From assembly GCA_934168355.1 (NCBI GenBank), contig CAKPNI010000001.1:1-64000 (forward strand): a DNA stretch of 64,000 bases, given 5' to 3'. The DNA is from an uncultured Clostridia bacterium (lineage in GTDB: Bacteria; Bacillota; Clostridia; TANB77; CAG-508). Positions 23,133-32,256 of this stretch are shown in pieces; the stretch's first letter is position 1; every line of letters starts with the position of its first letter. A program made the position numbers and the translations under genes. A model generated the notes under the pieces. The model did not search any database. It was not told the DNA's origin and worked only from the letters and a program-made list of their open reading frames with translations.

Positions 23133-24242
23133 ATGAGAATTGCAATGTTAGGACATAAAAGGATTCCATCGAGGGAAGGTGGAGTTGAAATTGTTGTTGA
23201 AGAGCTAGCAACTAGACTTGTAAATAAAGGATACGAAGTAGATGTATACAACAGAAAAGGAAATAATGTTTCGGATAAAAATATAAAAACTAAGAAGATA
23301 AAAGAATATAAAGGCGTAAATATAAAAACTGTATTTACAATAAATAAAAAAGGAATAGATGCTTTAATTTATTCTTTTTTAGCGAGTATAAGAGTAGCAC
23401 TTGGAAAATATGATTGCATTCATTATCACGCAGAAGGAAGTTGTGCAATGATATGGATTCCACATTTTATGAAAAAAAGAACAGTAGTAACAATTCATGG
23501 CTTAGATTGGCAAAGAGCTAAATGGGGTGGTTTTGCTACCAAGTATATAAAATTTGGAGAAAAGTGTGCAGCAAAATATGCGGATGAAATTATAGTATTA
23601 TCCAAAAATGTTCAAAAATATTTTAAAGATACATACAATAGAGATACAATTTTTATTGAAAATGGAGTAAATAAACCAGTATTAAAATCGGCAGATATAA
23701 TTACAGAAAAATATGGCTTAAATGGTGATGATTATATATTATATCTTGCTAGAATTGTACCTGAAAAAAGACTAGATTTATTAATAGAGGCATTTAGGAA
23801 AACAAATACAAATAAAAAACTAGTTATTGCTGGTGGAGCAAGTCATACAAATGACTTTATGCAAAAAATAGAAGAACTAGCAAAACAAGATGAAAGAATT
23901 ATAATGACAGGATTTGTTCAAGGCAAAGAATTAGAGGAACTTTTTAGCAATGCTTATTTATATTGTTTGCCAAGTGATGTTGAAGGAATGCCAATTAGCC
24001 TAATGGAAGCTATGAGCTATGGTAGAAATTGCTTAATAAGTGATATTGAAGAGAATGTTCAAGTGTGTGGAGAATATGGAATGACGTTTAAGAAATCTGA
24101 TTTGGATGACTTGACAAACAAATTAAATTTATGTTTGAATGGTAAGAGTAGGTTTGAAGAAAATGCTATTTCTAATTATATTTTGAATAGGTATAATTGG
24201 GATGATGTTGTAGAGAAAACTGAGAAATTGTATAGAAAATAA
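23133..24242 (+). CDS. Glycosyltransferase family 4 with DUF1972 N-terminus
   Basis: The protein has 369 aa. MRIAMLGHKRIPSREGGVE with VEELATRL is the DUF1972 rhamnosyltransferase-type N-terminus. THGLDWQRAKWGG is also typical of this group. The C-terminal GT-B half carries ARIVPEKRLDLLIEAF and the nucleotide-binding LPSDVEGMPISLMEAMSYG (EX7E-like). It probably adds rhamnose or another deoxyhexose to the lipid-linked unit. It starts 5 bases after the priming transferase. Confidence 0.88.
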   Translation: MRIAMLGHKRIPSREGGVEIVVEELATRLVNKGYEVDVYNRKGNNVSDKNIKTKKIKEYKGVNIKTVFTINKKGIDALIYSFLASIRVALGKYDCIHYHAEGSCAMIWIPHFMKKRTVVTIHGLDWQRAKWGGFATKYIKFGEKCAAKYADEIIVLSKNVQKYFKDTYNRDTIFIENGVNKPVLKSADIITEKYGLNGDDYILYLARIVPEKRLDLLIEAFRKTNTNKKLVIAGGASHTNDFMQKIEELAKQDERIIMTGFVQGKELEELFSNAYLYCLPSDVEGMPISLMEAMSYGRNCLISDIEENVQVCGEYGMTFKKSDLDDLTNKLNLCLNGKSRFEENAISNYILNRYNWDDVVEKTEKLYRK

Positions 24243-24257
24243 TTGGAGTGAGTGAAA

Positions 24258-25505
24258 TTGAGAATATTACTTGTGAATAAATTCCACTATTTAAATGGTG
24301 GAAGTGAGAAATACTATTTTGAATTAGGAAAGCTGTTGAAAAAAAACGGGAATGAAGTTGCTTATTTTTCAATGCGTGATGACAGAAATATAAAAACAGG
24401 AGATAAAGAATATTTCGTAGAAAAAATTGACTTAAATACAGGAAGCAAATTAAAAGCTTTAGATGTAATATATTCTAAGGAAAATTATAAAAAAATGCAA
24501 GAAGCAATAGATGATTTTAAACCAGATATAGTACATTTGAATAATTTCCAAAGGCAATTGTCAGAGTCAATAGTTGAATGTTGTAAAAAAAACAAAATTC
24601 CGATGGTGTTTACAGCACATGATGTACAAGCAATATGTCCAGCGATTAGTATGTTGGATGGAGAAAGAAATATTTGCGAAAAATGTATGAGTGGAAAATA
24701 TTTAAATTGTTTTAAGAAAAAATGTATTAAAAATTCGACGCTAAAAAGTTTGCTTGGAGCATATGAAGGTAAATATTATAAAAATAAAAAAGTTTATACA
24801 GAAAAAATCGGACATATAATAACACCTTCAGTATTTTATAAAAACAAATTTATAGAAGACGGAGTGAAATCAGATAAAATAGATGCAATTCATAATTTTA
24901 TTGAACTAGAAGATTATAATTTGCAAGTTGAAAATGATGGATATGCATTATATTCAGGAAGGTTAGCAAAAGAAAAAGGAATATTAAATTTAGTGGAAGC
25001 TTTTACAAATTTAATAAAAAATAGTAAAGGTAATGAAAAACTAAATGGTATTAGACTTTATATAGCTGGTGATGGACCAGAAAGAGAAAATATAGAAAAG
25101 AAAATTAAAAATAGTAAATTAGAAAACAGAATAGTTCTTTTAGGGTATTTGAATCAAAAGGATTTGAGAGAATTTACAAGAAAGTGTAGTTTCTTAGTAA
25201 TACCATCGATTTGGTATGAAAATGGACCATATTCTGTTATTGAAACACAAGCAATTGGAAAAGCTATAATAGGAGCTAATATTGGAGGCATTCCTGAAAT
25301 GGTACAAGATAATGTAAATGGCTTAATATATGAATACGATGATATAAATAAACTTGAAGATAAGATGAAAAACTTGTTTGAATCTCCAGAATTAGCAGAT
25401 CATTTTGGAAAGTCGGCAAAGAATTTTGCTTTAAAGGAATATAGACCAGAAAAATATTATGAAAAGATAGAAAAAATTTATAAAAATGTATTAGGAGAGA
25501 TTTAA
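24258..25505 (+). CDS. Glycosyltransferase family 4
   Basis: The protein is 415 aa from TTG 24258, which GGAG precedes at 9 bases; a GTG at 24252 is too close to it. MRILLVNKFHYLNGGSEKYYF is a classical GT4 start. TAHDVQAICPAISM is in the acceptor half. A cysteine-rich segment (CEKCMSGKYLNCFKKKC, about 138-155) is seen in a group of clostridial capsule GT4 enzymes. The donor half has GRLAKEKGILNLVEAF and PSIWYENGPYSVIETQAIG. Sugar specificity cannot be told. Confidence 0.88.
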   Translation: MRILLVNKFHYLNGGSEKYYFELGKLLKKNGNEVAYFSMRDDRNIKTGDKEYFVEKIDLNTGSKLKALDVIYSKENYKKMQEAIDDFKPDIVHLNNFQRQLSESIVECCKKNKIPMVFTAHDVQAICPAISMLDGERNICEKCMSGKYLNCFKKKCIKNSTLKSLLGAYEGKYYKNKKVYTEKIGHIITPSVFYKNKFIEDGVKSDKIDAIHNFIELEDYNLQVENDGYALYSGRLAKEKGILNLVEAFTNLIKNSKGNEKLNGIRLYIAGDGPERENIEKKIKNSKLENRIVLLGYLNQKDLREFTRKCSFLVIPSIWYENGPYSVIETQAIGKAIIGANIGGIPEMVQDNVNGLIYEYDDINKLEDKMKNLFESPELADHFGKSAKNFALKEYRPEKYYEKIEKIYKNVLGEI

Positions 25506-25506
25506 A

Positions 25507-26685
25507 ATGGCTGAAAAAAAATTAAATGGTACAGTTATTGTTACATATAGATGTAACGCAAGATGTACAATGTGCAATAGATACAAAGCACCATCAAGAC
25601 CTGATGAAGAAATAAGTATAGAAACAATAAAAAAATTACCTAAAATGTATTTTACAAATATAACTGGAGGAGAACCTTTTATTAGAGAAGATTTGCCAGA
25701 TATTGTGAGAGAACTATACAAAAAATCTGATAGAATTGTTATTTCAACAAATGGATTTTTTACAGATAGAATAATAAAACTATGTGAAGAATTTCCAAAT
25801 GTTGGAATAAGAATATCAATCGAAGGTTTAGAACAAACCAATAACGAAATCAGAGGACTAAATGACGGATTTAATAGAGGATTTTCAACATTAAAAAAAT
25901 TAGTTGAAATGAAACATCCAGATGTTGGATTTGGTATGACCGTTCAAGATAAAAATGCAAAGGATTTAGTAGCACTATACGATTTATCTAATGAAATGGG
26001 AATGGAATTTGCTACGGCATCATTGCATAATAGTTTTTATTTTGTAGAAGCAAAAAATATTATTCATGACAGACCAATGGTAGCAAAGGAATTTGAAAAA
26101 TTAATAAATAAACTTTTAGAATCAAAATCACCTAAAAAATGGTTTAGAGCGTATTTTAATCATGGTTTAATTAATTATATATATGGCCAAAAAAGATTAT
26201 TACCATGTGATATGGCTTTTGATACGTTTTTTATAGATCCATATGGGGATGTTATGCCATGCAATGGAACAAAATGTAAAGAAGTAATGGGTAATTTAAA
26301 TGAGCAATCTTGGGACGAATTATGGAATTCTGAAAAAGCAGAGAAAGTAAGAAATGTTGTAAGACATTGTTCAAGAAACTGCTGGATGATAGGTTCTGTT
26401 TCTCCAGCTATGCATAAATATATATGGAAACCAGCTTGGTGGGTAATTAAACACAAAGTTAAATTTTGGACAAAGAAAAAATATTCAATGTATGAGTTAC
26501 CAATTGTAAGACAATATAAAGAAGGTAAAGTATCAAAAGAAGAATTGGATAAACTTTCTACTTGTGATTTAAATGCTGTTATTGATAATGGATTATCTGA
26601 TGCCTCTAAAGAGCAGTTGAGGTATAAGACTGGAGAAGAGATTGTTAATGCAGATATTAAAAATCAATTAAATAAAAATAAGTAA
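25507..26685 (+). CDS. Radical SAM/SPASM protein in the polysaccharide cluster
   Basis: The protein has 392 aa. CNARCTMC (17-24) is the CxxxCxxC motif for the SAM-binding 4Fe-4S cluster. TGGEPF is the GGE motif. A SPASM-type C-terminal cluster region is present: CDMAFDTFFIDPYGDVMPCN, then CK and later HCSRNCW. The last 110 residues (after HKYIWKPAWW) are a lysine-rich extension. It starts 1 base after the upstream stop, so it is co-translated with glycosyltransferases. It may modify a sugar or a small peptide; the reaction is unknown. Confidence 0.88.
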   Translation: MAEKKLNGTVIVTYRCNARCTMCNRYKAPSRPDEEISIETIKKLPKMYFTNITGGEPFIREDLPDIVRELYKKSDRIVISTNGFFTDRIIKLCEEFPNVGIRISIEGLEQTNNEIRGLNDGFNRGFSTLKKLVEMKHPDVGFGMTVQDKNAKDLVALYDLSNEMGMEFATASLHNSFYFVEAKNIIHDRPMVAKEFEKLINKLLESKSPKKWFRAYFNHGLINYIYGQKRLLPCDMAFDTFFIDPYGDVMPCNGTKCKEVMGNLNEQSWDELWNSEKAEKVRNVVRHCSRNCWMIGSVSPAMHKYIWKPAWWVIKHKVKFWTKKKYSMYELPIVRQYKEGKVSKEELDKLSTCDLNAVIDNGLSDASKEQLRYKTGEEIVNADIKNQLNKNK

Positions 26686-26725
26686 ATATATTAAGTTACA
26701 ATATATTGTGATAGTAGGGGATGAA

Positions 26726-27751
26726 ATGAAATTAGAAAAAAATATTATTATAACCGATAATTCAGTAGATGATATGAATGAGTTTAAAAATGGAATAAGA
26801 GAAACATCCAATATTGAATTTAAGACTTACGCAATGAATGCCAACAAAGGGAGAGGCAATAAGTTAAAGAATTTTATAAGATATTTAAAATATTTTTATT
26901 TTCCTTTTATTATTTTTTTGAATAGAAGAAAAGTGGAAAGAATAATTGCTTGGCAACAATTTTATGGTTTAATATATGCTTTTTATTGTAAAATATTTAA
27001 CGTAAAAAAAAGAAATTATTTATATATAAATGTTTTTATTTATCGAGAGAAGAAGGGAATTATAGGAAAAATTTATTATAAATTTATGAAATACATAGTT
27101 ACTAGCGAATATATAGATAAAATGTCAACAACTTCAAAGAACGAATGTGAATTGTATAGCAAAATATTTGATGTAAATAAAGAAAAATTTGTATTTACGC
27201 CTTTTGGAGTTAATAGTATAGAGGAAGCGGTTAAAGATATTGAAGAGGATAAAGATAAATTTATTTTATCATTAGGAAGATCGAATAGGGATTTTGATTT
27301 TTTAATTGAAACTTTAAAAGATACTGAGTATAATGTAAAAATAATATGTGACGAATTTAGAACTAATATAAAATATGATAATGTTGAAATTATTAATAAT
27401 GTGTATGGCAAAAAATCTTGGGAATATATAAAAAGATGTTTTTGCATGGTAATACCAATAAAAAATCCAGAGATTTCAGCAGGACAAACAGTATTGTTAA
27501 ATTCGATGCAATTAAGGAAACCAATAATAATAACTGAATCCAAAGGACTTACTGATGACTACATAGAAAGTGGCAAAACGGGTATTATAATAAAGAAAAA
27601 GAGAGAGGAACTATTAAATGCTCTTAACAGTTTGTTTGAAAATCAAGAATTTTATGATGAAATTGCGGATAATGAATACGAACTTTATAAAGAGAAGTTT
27701 TCAATAAAGGTTTTAGGAAGGTTAGTAGGAGATATTATAAAGGAAAGGTGA
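26726..27751 (+). CDS. Glycosyltransferase (GT-B type), divergent
   Basis: The protein is 341 aa from ATG 26726, preceded by AGGGGATG; a GTG at 26708 is the alternative. The N-terminal half is basic, with hydrophobic YFYFPFIIFL. The C-terminal half has the Rossmann-like donor domain (DKFILSLGRSNRDFDFLIETL, CMVIPIKNPEISAGQTVLLNSMQ). The region AGQTVLLNSMQLRKPIIITESKG corresponds to the EX7E region of GT4, without its acid residues. It is flanked by the radical SAM gene and the pyruvyltransferase fusion. Confidence 0.72.
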   Translation: MKLEKNIIITDNSVDDMNEFKNGIRETSNIEFKTYAMNANKGRGNKLKNFIRYLKYFYFPFIIFLNRRKVERIIAWQQFYGLIYAFYCKIFNVKKRNYLYINVFIYREKKGIIGKIYYKFMKYIVTSEYIDKMSTTSKNECELYSKIFDVNKEKFVFTPFGVNSIEEAVKDIEEDKDKFILSLGRSNRDFDFLIETLKDTEYNVKIICDEFRTNIKYDNVEIINNVYGKKSWEYIKRCFCMVIPIKNPEISAGQTVLLNSMQLRKPIIITESKGLTDDYIESGKTGIIIKKKREELLNALNSLFENQEFYDEIADNEYELYKEKFSIKVLGRLVGDIIKER

Positions 27752-27754
27752 AAT

Positions 27755-30046
27755 ATGAAAGTAGATATAATTACTAGACATTCGGTTCCTAATTATGGTT
27801 CATTATTACAATCGTATGCAACACAAAAAACCATAGAGGAAATGGGATTTGAATCTGAAATTATTAATTATACCAGATATGAAGAAAGATACAGAAATTT
27901 AGTTAACTCTTTGATTAAGGGAAAAAAATGGGATAAAAATATTATAACAAGAGCAATTTATAAGATTATCCAAACCCCAAATTATGCTAAAATGTATAAG
28001 AAATTTGAAAAGTATAGAAAAAATTTTTTAAAGGAAAGCAATTTAGTGTATGGTAATATTCAAGAGTTGAAAGATAATGTTCCGGAAGCAGATGTATATT
28101 GCTCTGGAAGTGATCAAATATGGGGAAAAATAGGAACTTTGGAATATGATGAGGCATATTTCTTGAAATTTATTGAAAATAAACAGAAAAAATGTATTTC
28201 ATATTCATCAAGTTTTGGAAAAGAAAAAATAGATGGAAATTTAGAAAAAAATATAGAAGAATTATTAAAAAATTATAGTGATATATTTGTGCGAGAAGAT
28301 ACTGCTAAAGAAATATTAGAGAAACATGGTTTTGAAAATGTGGAACAGGTTCTTGATCCAACATTATTATTAAATAAAGAACAATGGGAAAAACTTGCTA
28401 ATAAGGTTAAGCTAAAGTATAATAAATATGTATTGGTATATCAATTACATGATAATAAGAAATTTGATCAATACGCAAAAGAATTTGCGAAGAAAGCAGG
28501 ATTAAAACTTCTAAGGATTAGCCCATCAATCTATCATATTACCAGAAGCGGTAAACTTATTTATTTGCCAGATCAATATGAATTTTTATCATTATTTCAA
28601 AATGCCGAATATATATTAACCGATTCTTTTCATGCAACAGTATTTTCTATTATATTTAATAAAAAATTTGTTGATATTTTGCCAGGAAAAACTAGTACTA
28701 GAATAGTAAGTATATTAAATTTAACAGGATTACAAAAACAGATATTAGAGAAATATGATGATTTTTCTTTTATAAATAAGGATGTAGATTTTACGGAATG
28801 CAATAAAGTTATTGAAAAAGAAAGAGAAAAATCAATAGCGTTATTAAGAAATGCTATTATAGGTAAAGACAATAGAACTATAGATTTATTGAATAAGAAT
28901 TATAAATGTACTGGTTGTAAAACGTGTGAGCAAATATGCCCTGTAAAGGCAATAGATATGATGGAAGACGAAGAGGGATTTTATAAACCAAGAATAAATA
29001 AAGAGAAATGTATAAAATGCGAAAAATGTTATAAAAATTGTCCACAGCTAAATTGTATTGAAACTAACAAAGAATTTAATCAATTAAATGTATATGCAAT
29101 AAAAAACAAAAATAAAACAGAACAAAAGACAAGTTCATCTGGCGGAGTATTTTCAGCATTGGCTCAATATGTTTTGAGCAATTGTGGAATTGTTTATGGA
29201 GCTAGTTTTTATGAAAATTTTAAATTGAAACAGACAAGAATAGATAAACTAGATGAATTATATAGACTCAAGGGATCGAAATATTTGCAAAGTGATACAA
29301 GTGAAATTTTTGGACTTGTAAAAGAGGATCTTCTTAATAATAAGTTAGTTTTATACATTGGAACACCGTGTCAAATTGGAGGATTAAAAAATTATCTTGG
29401 AAAAGACTATAATAACTTATTATTAGTTGATTTATTATGCCATGGGGTTCCAAGTCAAAGGTTGTTTAATGAATATATAAATTGGTTGGAAAAAAGAGAA
29501 AAATCGAAAGTAAAAAAGTATGATTTTAGAAATAAAGAAAAATCTATTTGGGAATTAGGATATATTCCTAAGGTTAGTTTTGAAAATGGTAGAGATAAGT
29601 ATCTATATGGAGATACAGATATATATATAAAATCATTTTTAAGAGGAAATACATTAATGGAAGCTTGTTATAGTTGTAAATATACAAAAATGGAAAGAAT
29701 TTCAGATATTACAATTGGAGACTTATGGGGAGTAGGTAAAGCATATCCAGAATTATATGATGAAAATGGGGTTTCTTTAGTATTGATTAATACAACAAAT
29801 GGAAAAGAAGCGATGAATGAAATAAAAGATAATTTGTGTATAAAAGAAATTAAAATAAATGAGATTATAAAATATACCCAACCGTTGTGCAAACCTACAA
29901 AACGACCTAATGATAGATCTCATTATGTCATAAATTTAATTAAAAAGTTAAAAAATAATAAAGTAAAGAATGTTATAAGCATAAAAGACATAATAAAGCA
30001 GTGTACACCAATGAGTATAAGAAAAAAAATTAGGAAAATTAATTAA
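27755..30046 (+). CDS. Polysaccharide pyruvyltransferase fused to a ferredoxin/FrhB-like domain
   Basis: The protein has 763 aa. Residues about 1-360 are a polysaccharide pyruvyltransferase: VPNYGSLLQSYATQKTIEEMG at the start, CSGSDQIWG, and SFHATVFSIIF. That enzyme adds ketal pyruvate from PEP to sugars. Residues about 380-440 hold two 4Fe-4S motifs (CTGCKTCEQICP and CIKCEKCYKNCP). The rest is the coenzyme F420 hydrogenase beta-subunit fold (SSGGVFSALAQ, GTPCQIGGLKNYLG, CHGVPS, DITIGDLWGVG). The two halves are often separate neighbouring genes in surface-polysaccharide loci. AGGAAAGGTG precedes ATG 27755. Confidence 0.88.
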   Translation: MKVDIITRHSVPNYGSLLQSYATQKTIEEMGFESEIINYTRYEERYRNLVNSLIKGKKWDKNIITRAIYKIIQTPNYAKMYKKFEKYRKNFLKESNLVYGNIQELKDNVPEADVYCSGSDQIWGKIGTLEYDEAYFLKFIENKQKKCISYSSSFGKEKIDGNLEKNIEELLKNYSDIFVREDTAKEILEKHGFENVEQVLDPTLLLNKEQWEKLANKVKLKYNKYVLVYQLHDNKKFDQYAKEFAKKAGLKLLRISPSIYHITRSGKLIYLPDQYEFLSLFQNAEYILTDSFHATVFSIIFNKKFVDILPGKTSTRIVSILNLTGLQKQILEKYDDFSFINKDVDFTECNKVIEKEREKSIALLRNAIIGKDNRTIDLLNKNYKCTGCKTCEQICPVKAIDMMEDEEGFYKPRINKEKCIKCEKCYKNCPQLNCIETNKEFNQLNVYAIKNKNKTEQKTSSSGGVFSALAQYVLSNCGIVYGASFYENFKLKQTRIDKLDELYRLKGSKYLQSDTSEIFGLVKEDLLNNKLVLYIGTPCQIGGLKNYLGKDYNNLLLVDLLCHGVPSQRLFNEYINWLEKREKSKVKKYDFRNKEKSIWELGYIPKVSFENGRDKYLYGDTDIYIKSFLRGNTLMEACYSCKYTKMERISDITIGDLWGVGKAYPELYDENGVSLVLINTTNGKEAMNEIKDNLCIKEIKINEIIKYTQPLCKPTKRPNDRSHYVINLIKKLKNNKVKNVISIKDIIKQCTPMSIRKKIRKIN

Positions 30047-30069
30047 GACAATTTTGAGAGGAAAAAAAT

Positions 30070-31185
30070 ATGAAAGTACTACATTTACTTGCAACAGGAG
30101 GAACGGGCGGAATTGAAGTTTTATGTAAGGATATATTCCTAAGGTCGAATTTTGACAACAGAATATGTTGCTTATTTGATGAAGGGGAAATTTTTAAAAG
30201 CTTAAGTGAAGAAAATGAAAAAATATTTTCGCTAAAAAAATACAATAAAAACATAAATAAAATAGTTAAGTACCTAGTTAAGTATTGTATTAATGAAAAA
30301 ATAGAAATTATAACAGTACATCATGGTGGCTTAAGTTGTAATCTAATTTATATAATGCTAAAAAAAAGATTACCAAATCTGAAATATGTAAGGTATTTAC
30401 ATGCTTGTTTTGATCAATATGCTTTTGGTAATGACAAGGGAATATTTAATAGAATATTAATAAGGACGATGATGCAAAAAGCATTTAATTGTTCTGATTT
30501 ATTAATATTTATTTCGAGAGCAGTAGAAAAAAGTTTTGATATAAAATTTAATATAAAAAATAAAAGTAGATCTATTATATATAATGGGATAGATGAAAAA
30601 TTCTTTAGTCAAAAAAAATCAATAAGAAATGAAAAAAAAGAAATAAATATAACCTTTGTTGGGAGATTATCTTATGTTAAGGGTGTAGATTTATTGATTA
30701 GAGCTTTTTCAGATGTAAGAAAAGAAAATAAAAATGCGTATTTGGTAATTGTTGGAGATGGAGAAGAAAAAGAAAAACTTATAAATTTGTCTACTGAATT
30801 AAATTTAAGTAATAGAATTAGATTTGTTGGACGACAATCTAATGTAATTGAATGGCTTGATTTAGCGGATATTTTTGTGTACCCTTCCATTTGGGAAGAA
30901 GGTTTTGGAATATCAGTTGTGGAGGCGATGGCTAGAGGATGTATACCTATTACATTTAAAAGAGGAGGGTTACCAGAAATTATAGATAACAATCAAAATG
31001 GTATTTTGGTAGATGATGTAAACGTTAAAAATTTGGTCAAAGCTATAAAACAAATTATAATGTTGGATGAATATAAAAAAAATAAAATAATAGATTATGC
31101 ACAATCTACAGCGAAAAGGTTTACAATAGAAAATACAATAAGGAGTTTGGAATCTGAATATGTAAAATTACTAAATGAAAAATAG
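30070..31185 (+). CDS. Glycosyltransferase family 4
   Basis: The protein has 371 aa. MKVLHLLATGGTGGIEVL is a GT4 start. ITVHHGGLSCNLIYIML lies in the acceptor domain. The donor domain shows FVGRLSYVKGVDLLIRAF, VIVGDGEEKEKL, and YPSIWEEGFGISVVEAMARG with the EX7E acid pair. AGAGGAA precedes ATG 30070. It probably adds one hexose to the repeat unit. Confidence 0.88.
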   Translation: MKVLHLLATGGTGGIEVLCKDIFLRSNFDNRICCLFDEGEIFKSLSEENEKIFSLKKYNKNINKIVKYLVKYCINEKIEIITVHHGGLSCNLIYIMLKKRLPNLKYVRYLHACFDQYAFGNDKGIFNRILIRTMMQKAFNCSDLLIFISRAVEKSFDIKFNIKNKSRSIIYNGIDEKFFSQKKSIRNEKKEINITFVGRLSYVKGVDLLIRAFSDVRKENKNAYLVIVGDGEEKEKLINLSTELNLSNRIRFVGRQSNVIEWLDLADIFVYPSIWEEGFGISVVEAMARGCIPITFKRGGLPEIIDNNQNGILVDDVNVKNLVKAIKQIIMLDEYKKNKIIDYAQSTAKRFTIENTIRSLESEYVKLLNEK

Positions 31186-31298
31186 TACTTATCGGAAATA
31201 TTTTTTTAGAAAATTTCAGCAAGTACTATATAGAAAAACATGCAGGTTCAAAGTATTTATTATTGTGTTTTTTATGAATGGATTAGGAAGGAATTTTT

Positions 31299-32255
31299 AT
31301 GAAAAAAAATATATGTATATTAATAGTTACATTTAATAGAAAAAAAAATTTAGAAAAATTATTAGATAGCTTAATTTGTCTAAAGGAACAAATTTCTGGA
31401 ATATTTATTTTTGATAATAACAGCACAGATGGCACAGCTGACATATTGAAGGAAATGAATATTATAGATTATATAGTAAAAGATGAAGTTATAATGAAAA
31501 AAAATAATAGTATAGATTATTATTATTATAAAAATAACCAGAATGAAGGAGGCGCAAAGGGATTTCATGAAGGGTTAAGAATGATAAATTCTATGAAAGA
31601 ATTTGAGTATGTGTGGGTTATGGATGATGATGTTTTACCAGAACCTGATTGCTTAGAAAATTTAATGAAATATCAAAGTGAAAATGCTATGATTACTATA
31701 CCAAATAGAACAGATGAAAATTTTAACGATAAAGTTTGTATAAAAATAGATAGAAAAAATCCTTTTAAAATTTTTATGCATAAAAAAAAGATTCTTTATA
31801 ATAATGAAATAAATGACAAAGATTATGTAGATGTGGTGGATATGCCGTTTGAAGGACCATTAATAAATTGCAAATTGATTGATAAAATAGGACTGCCAGA
31901 TGAAACATATTTTATTCAATTTGATGATACAGACTACGCAACGAGAGCGGTTAAATTCACTAAAATAAAATTTATAAAGAATGCAACTTTACATAAACAA
32001 ATTATTCCTACAAATGATAAAAAAAGACAAATGAATTGGAAAGACTATTATGCATATAGGAATGATATTTTGTATTGTAGAAAATACGGCGAAAATATTT
32101 TTGTAAAATATTTAACTCCTATTTTATTATATATTAATTTAATGGGAAAAGCTATTATAAAGAGAAAAGGAAAAAACATTAAAGTTATAAGTAGAGCTTT
32201 CTATGATGGATACACTGAGAAAAAAGGAAAAACTGTAGAACCAGGAGAATTTTAA
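31299..32255 (+). CDS. Glycosyltransferase family 2, GlfT2-like
   Basis: The protein has 318 aa. The GT-A domain has ILIVTFNRKKNLEKLL, IFDNNSTDGTADIL, and the metal-binding VWVMDDDVLPEPDCL (about 105-119). LPDETYFIQFDDTDYATRA follows. This GT2 branch includes galactofuranosyltransferases and rhamnosyltransferases. A UDP-galactopyranose mutase (glf) two genes downstream suggests galactofuranose transfer, by context. AGGAAGG precedes ATG 31299. A 113-base gap before it holds no clear promoter. Confidence 0.85.
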   Translation: MKKNICILIVTFNRKKNLEKLLDSLICLKEQISGIFIFDNNSTDGTADILKEMNIIDYIVKDEVIMKKNNSIDYYYYKNNQNEGGAKGFHEGLRMINSMKEFEYVWVMDDDVLPEPDCLENLMKYQSENAMITIPNRTDENFNDKVCIKIDRKNPFKIFMHKKKILYNNEINDKDYVDVVDMPFEGPLINCKLIDKIGLPDETYFIQFDDTDYATRAVKFTKIKFIKNATLHKQIIPTNDKKRQMNWKDYYAYRNDILYCRKYGENIFVKYLTPILLYINLMGKAIIKRKGKNIKVISRAFYDGYTEKKGKTVEPGEF

Positions 32256-32256
32256 T

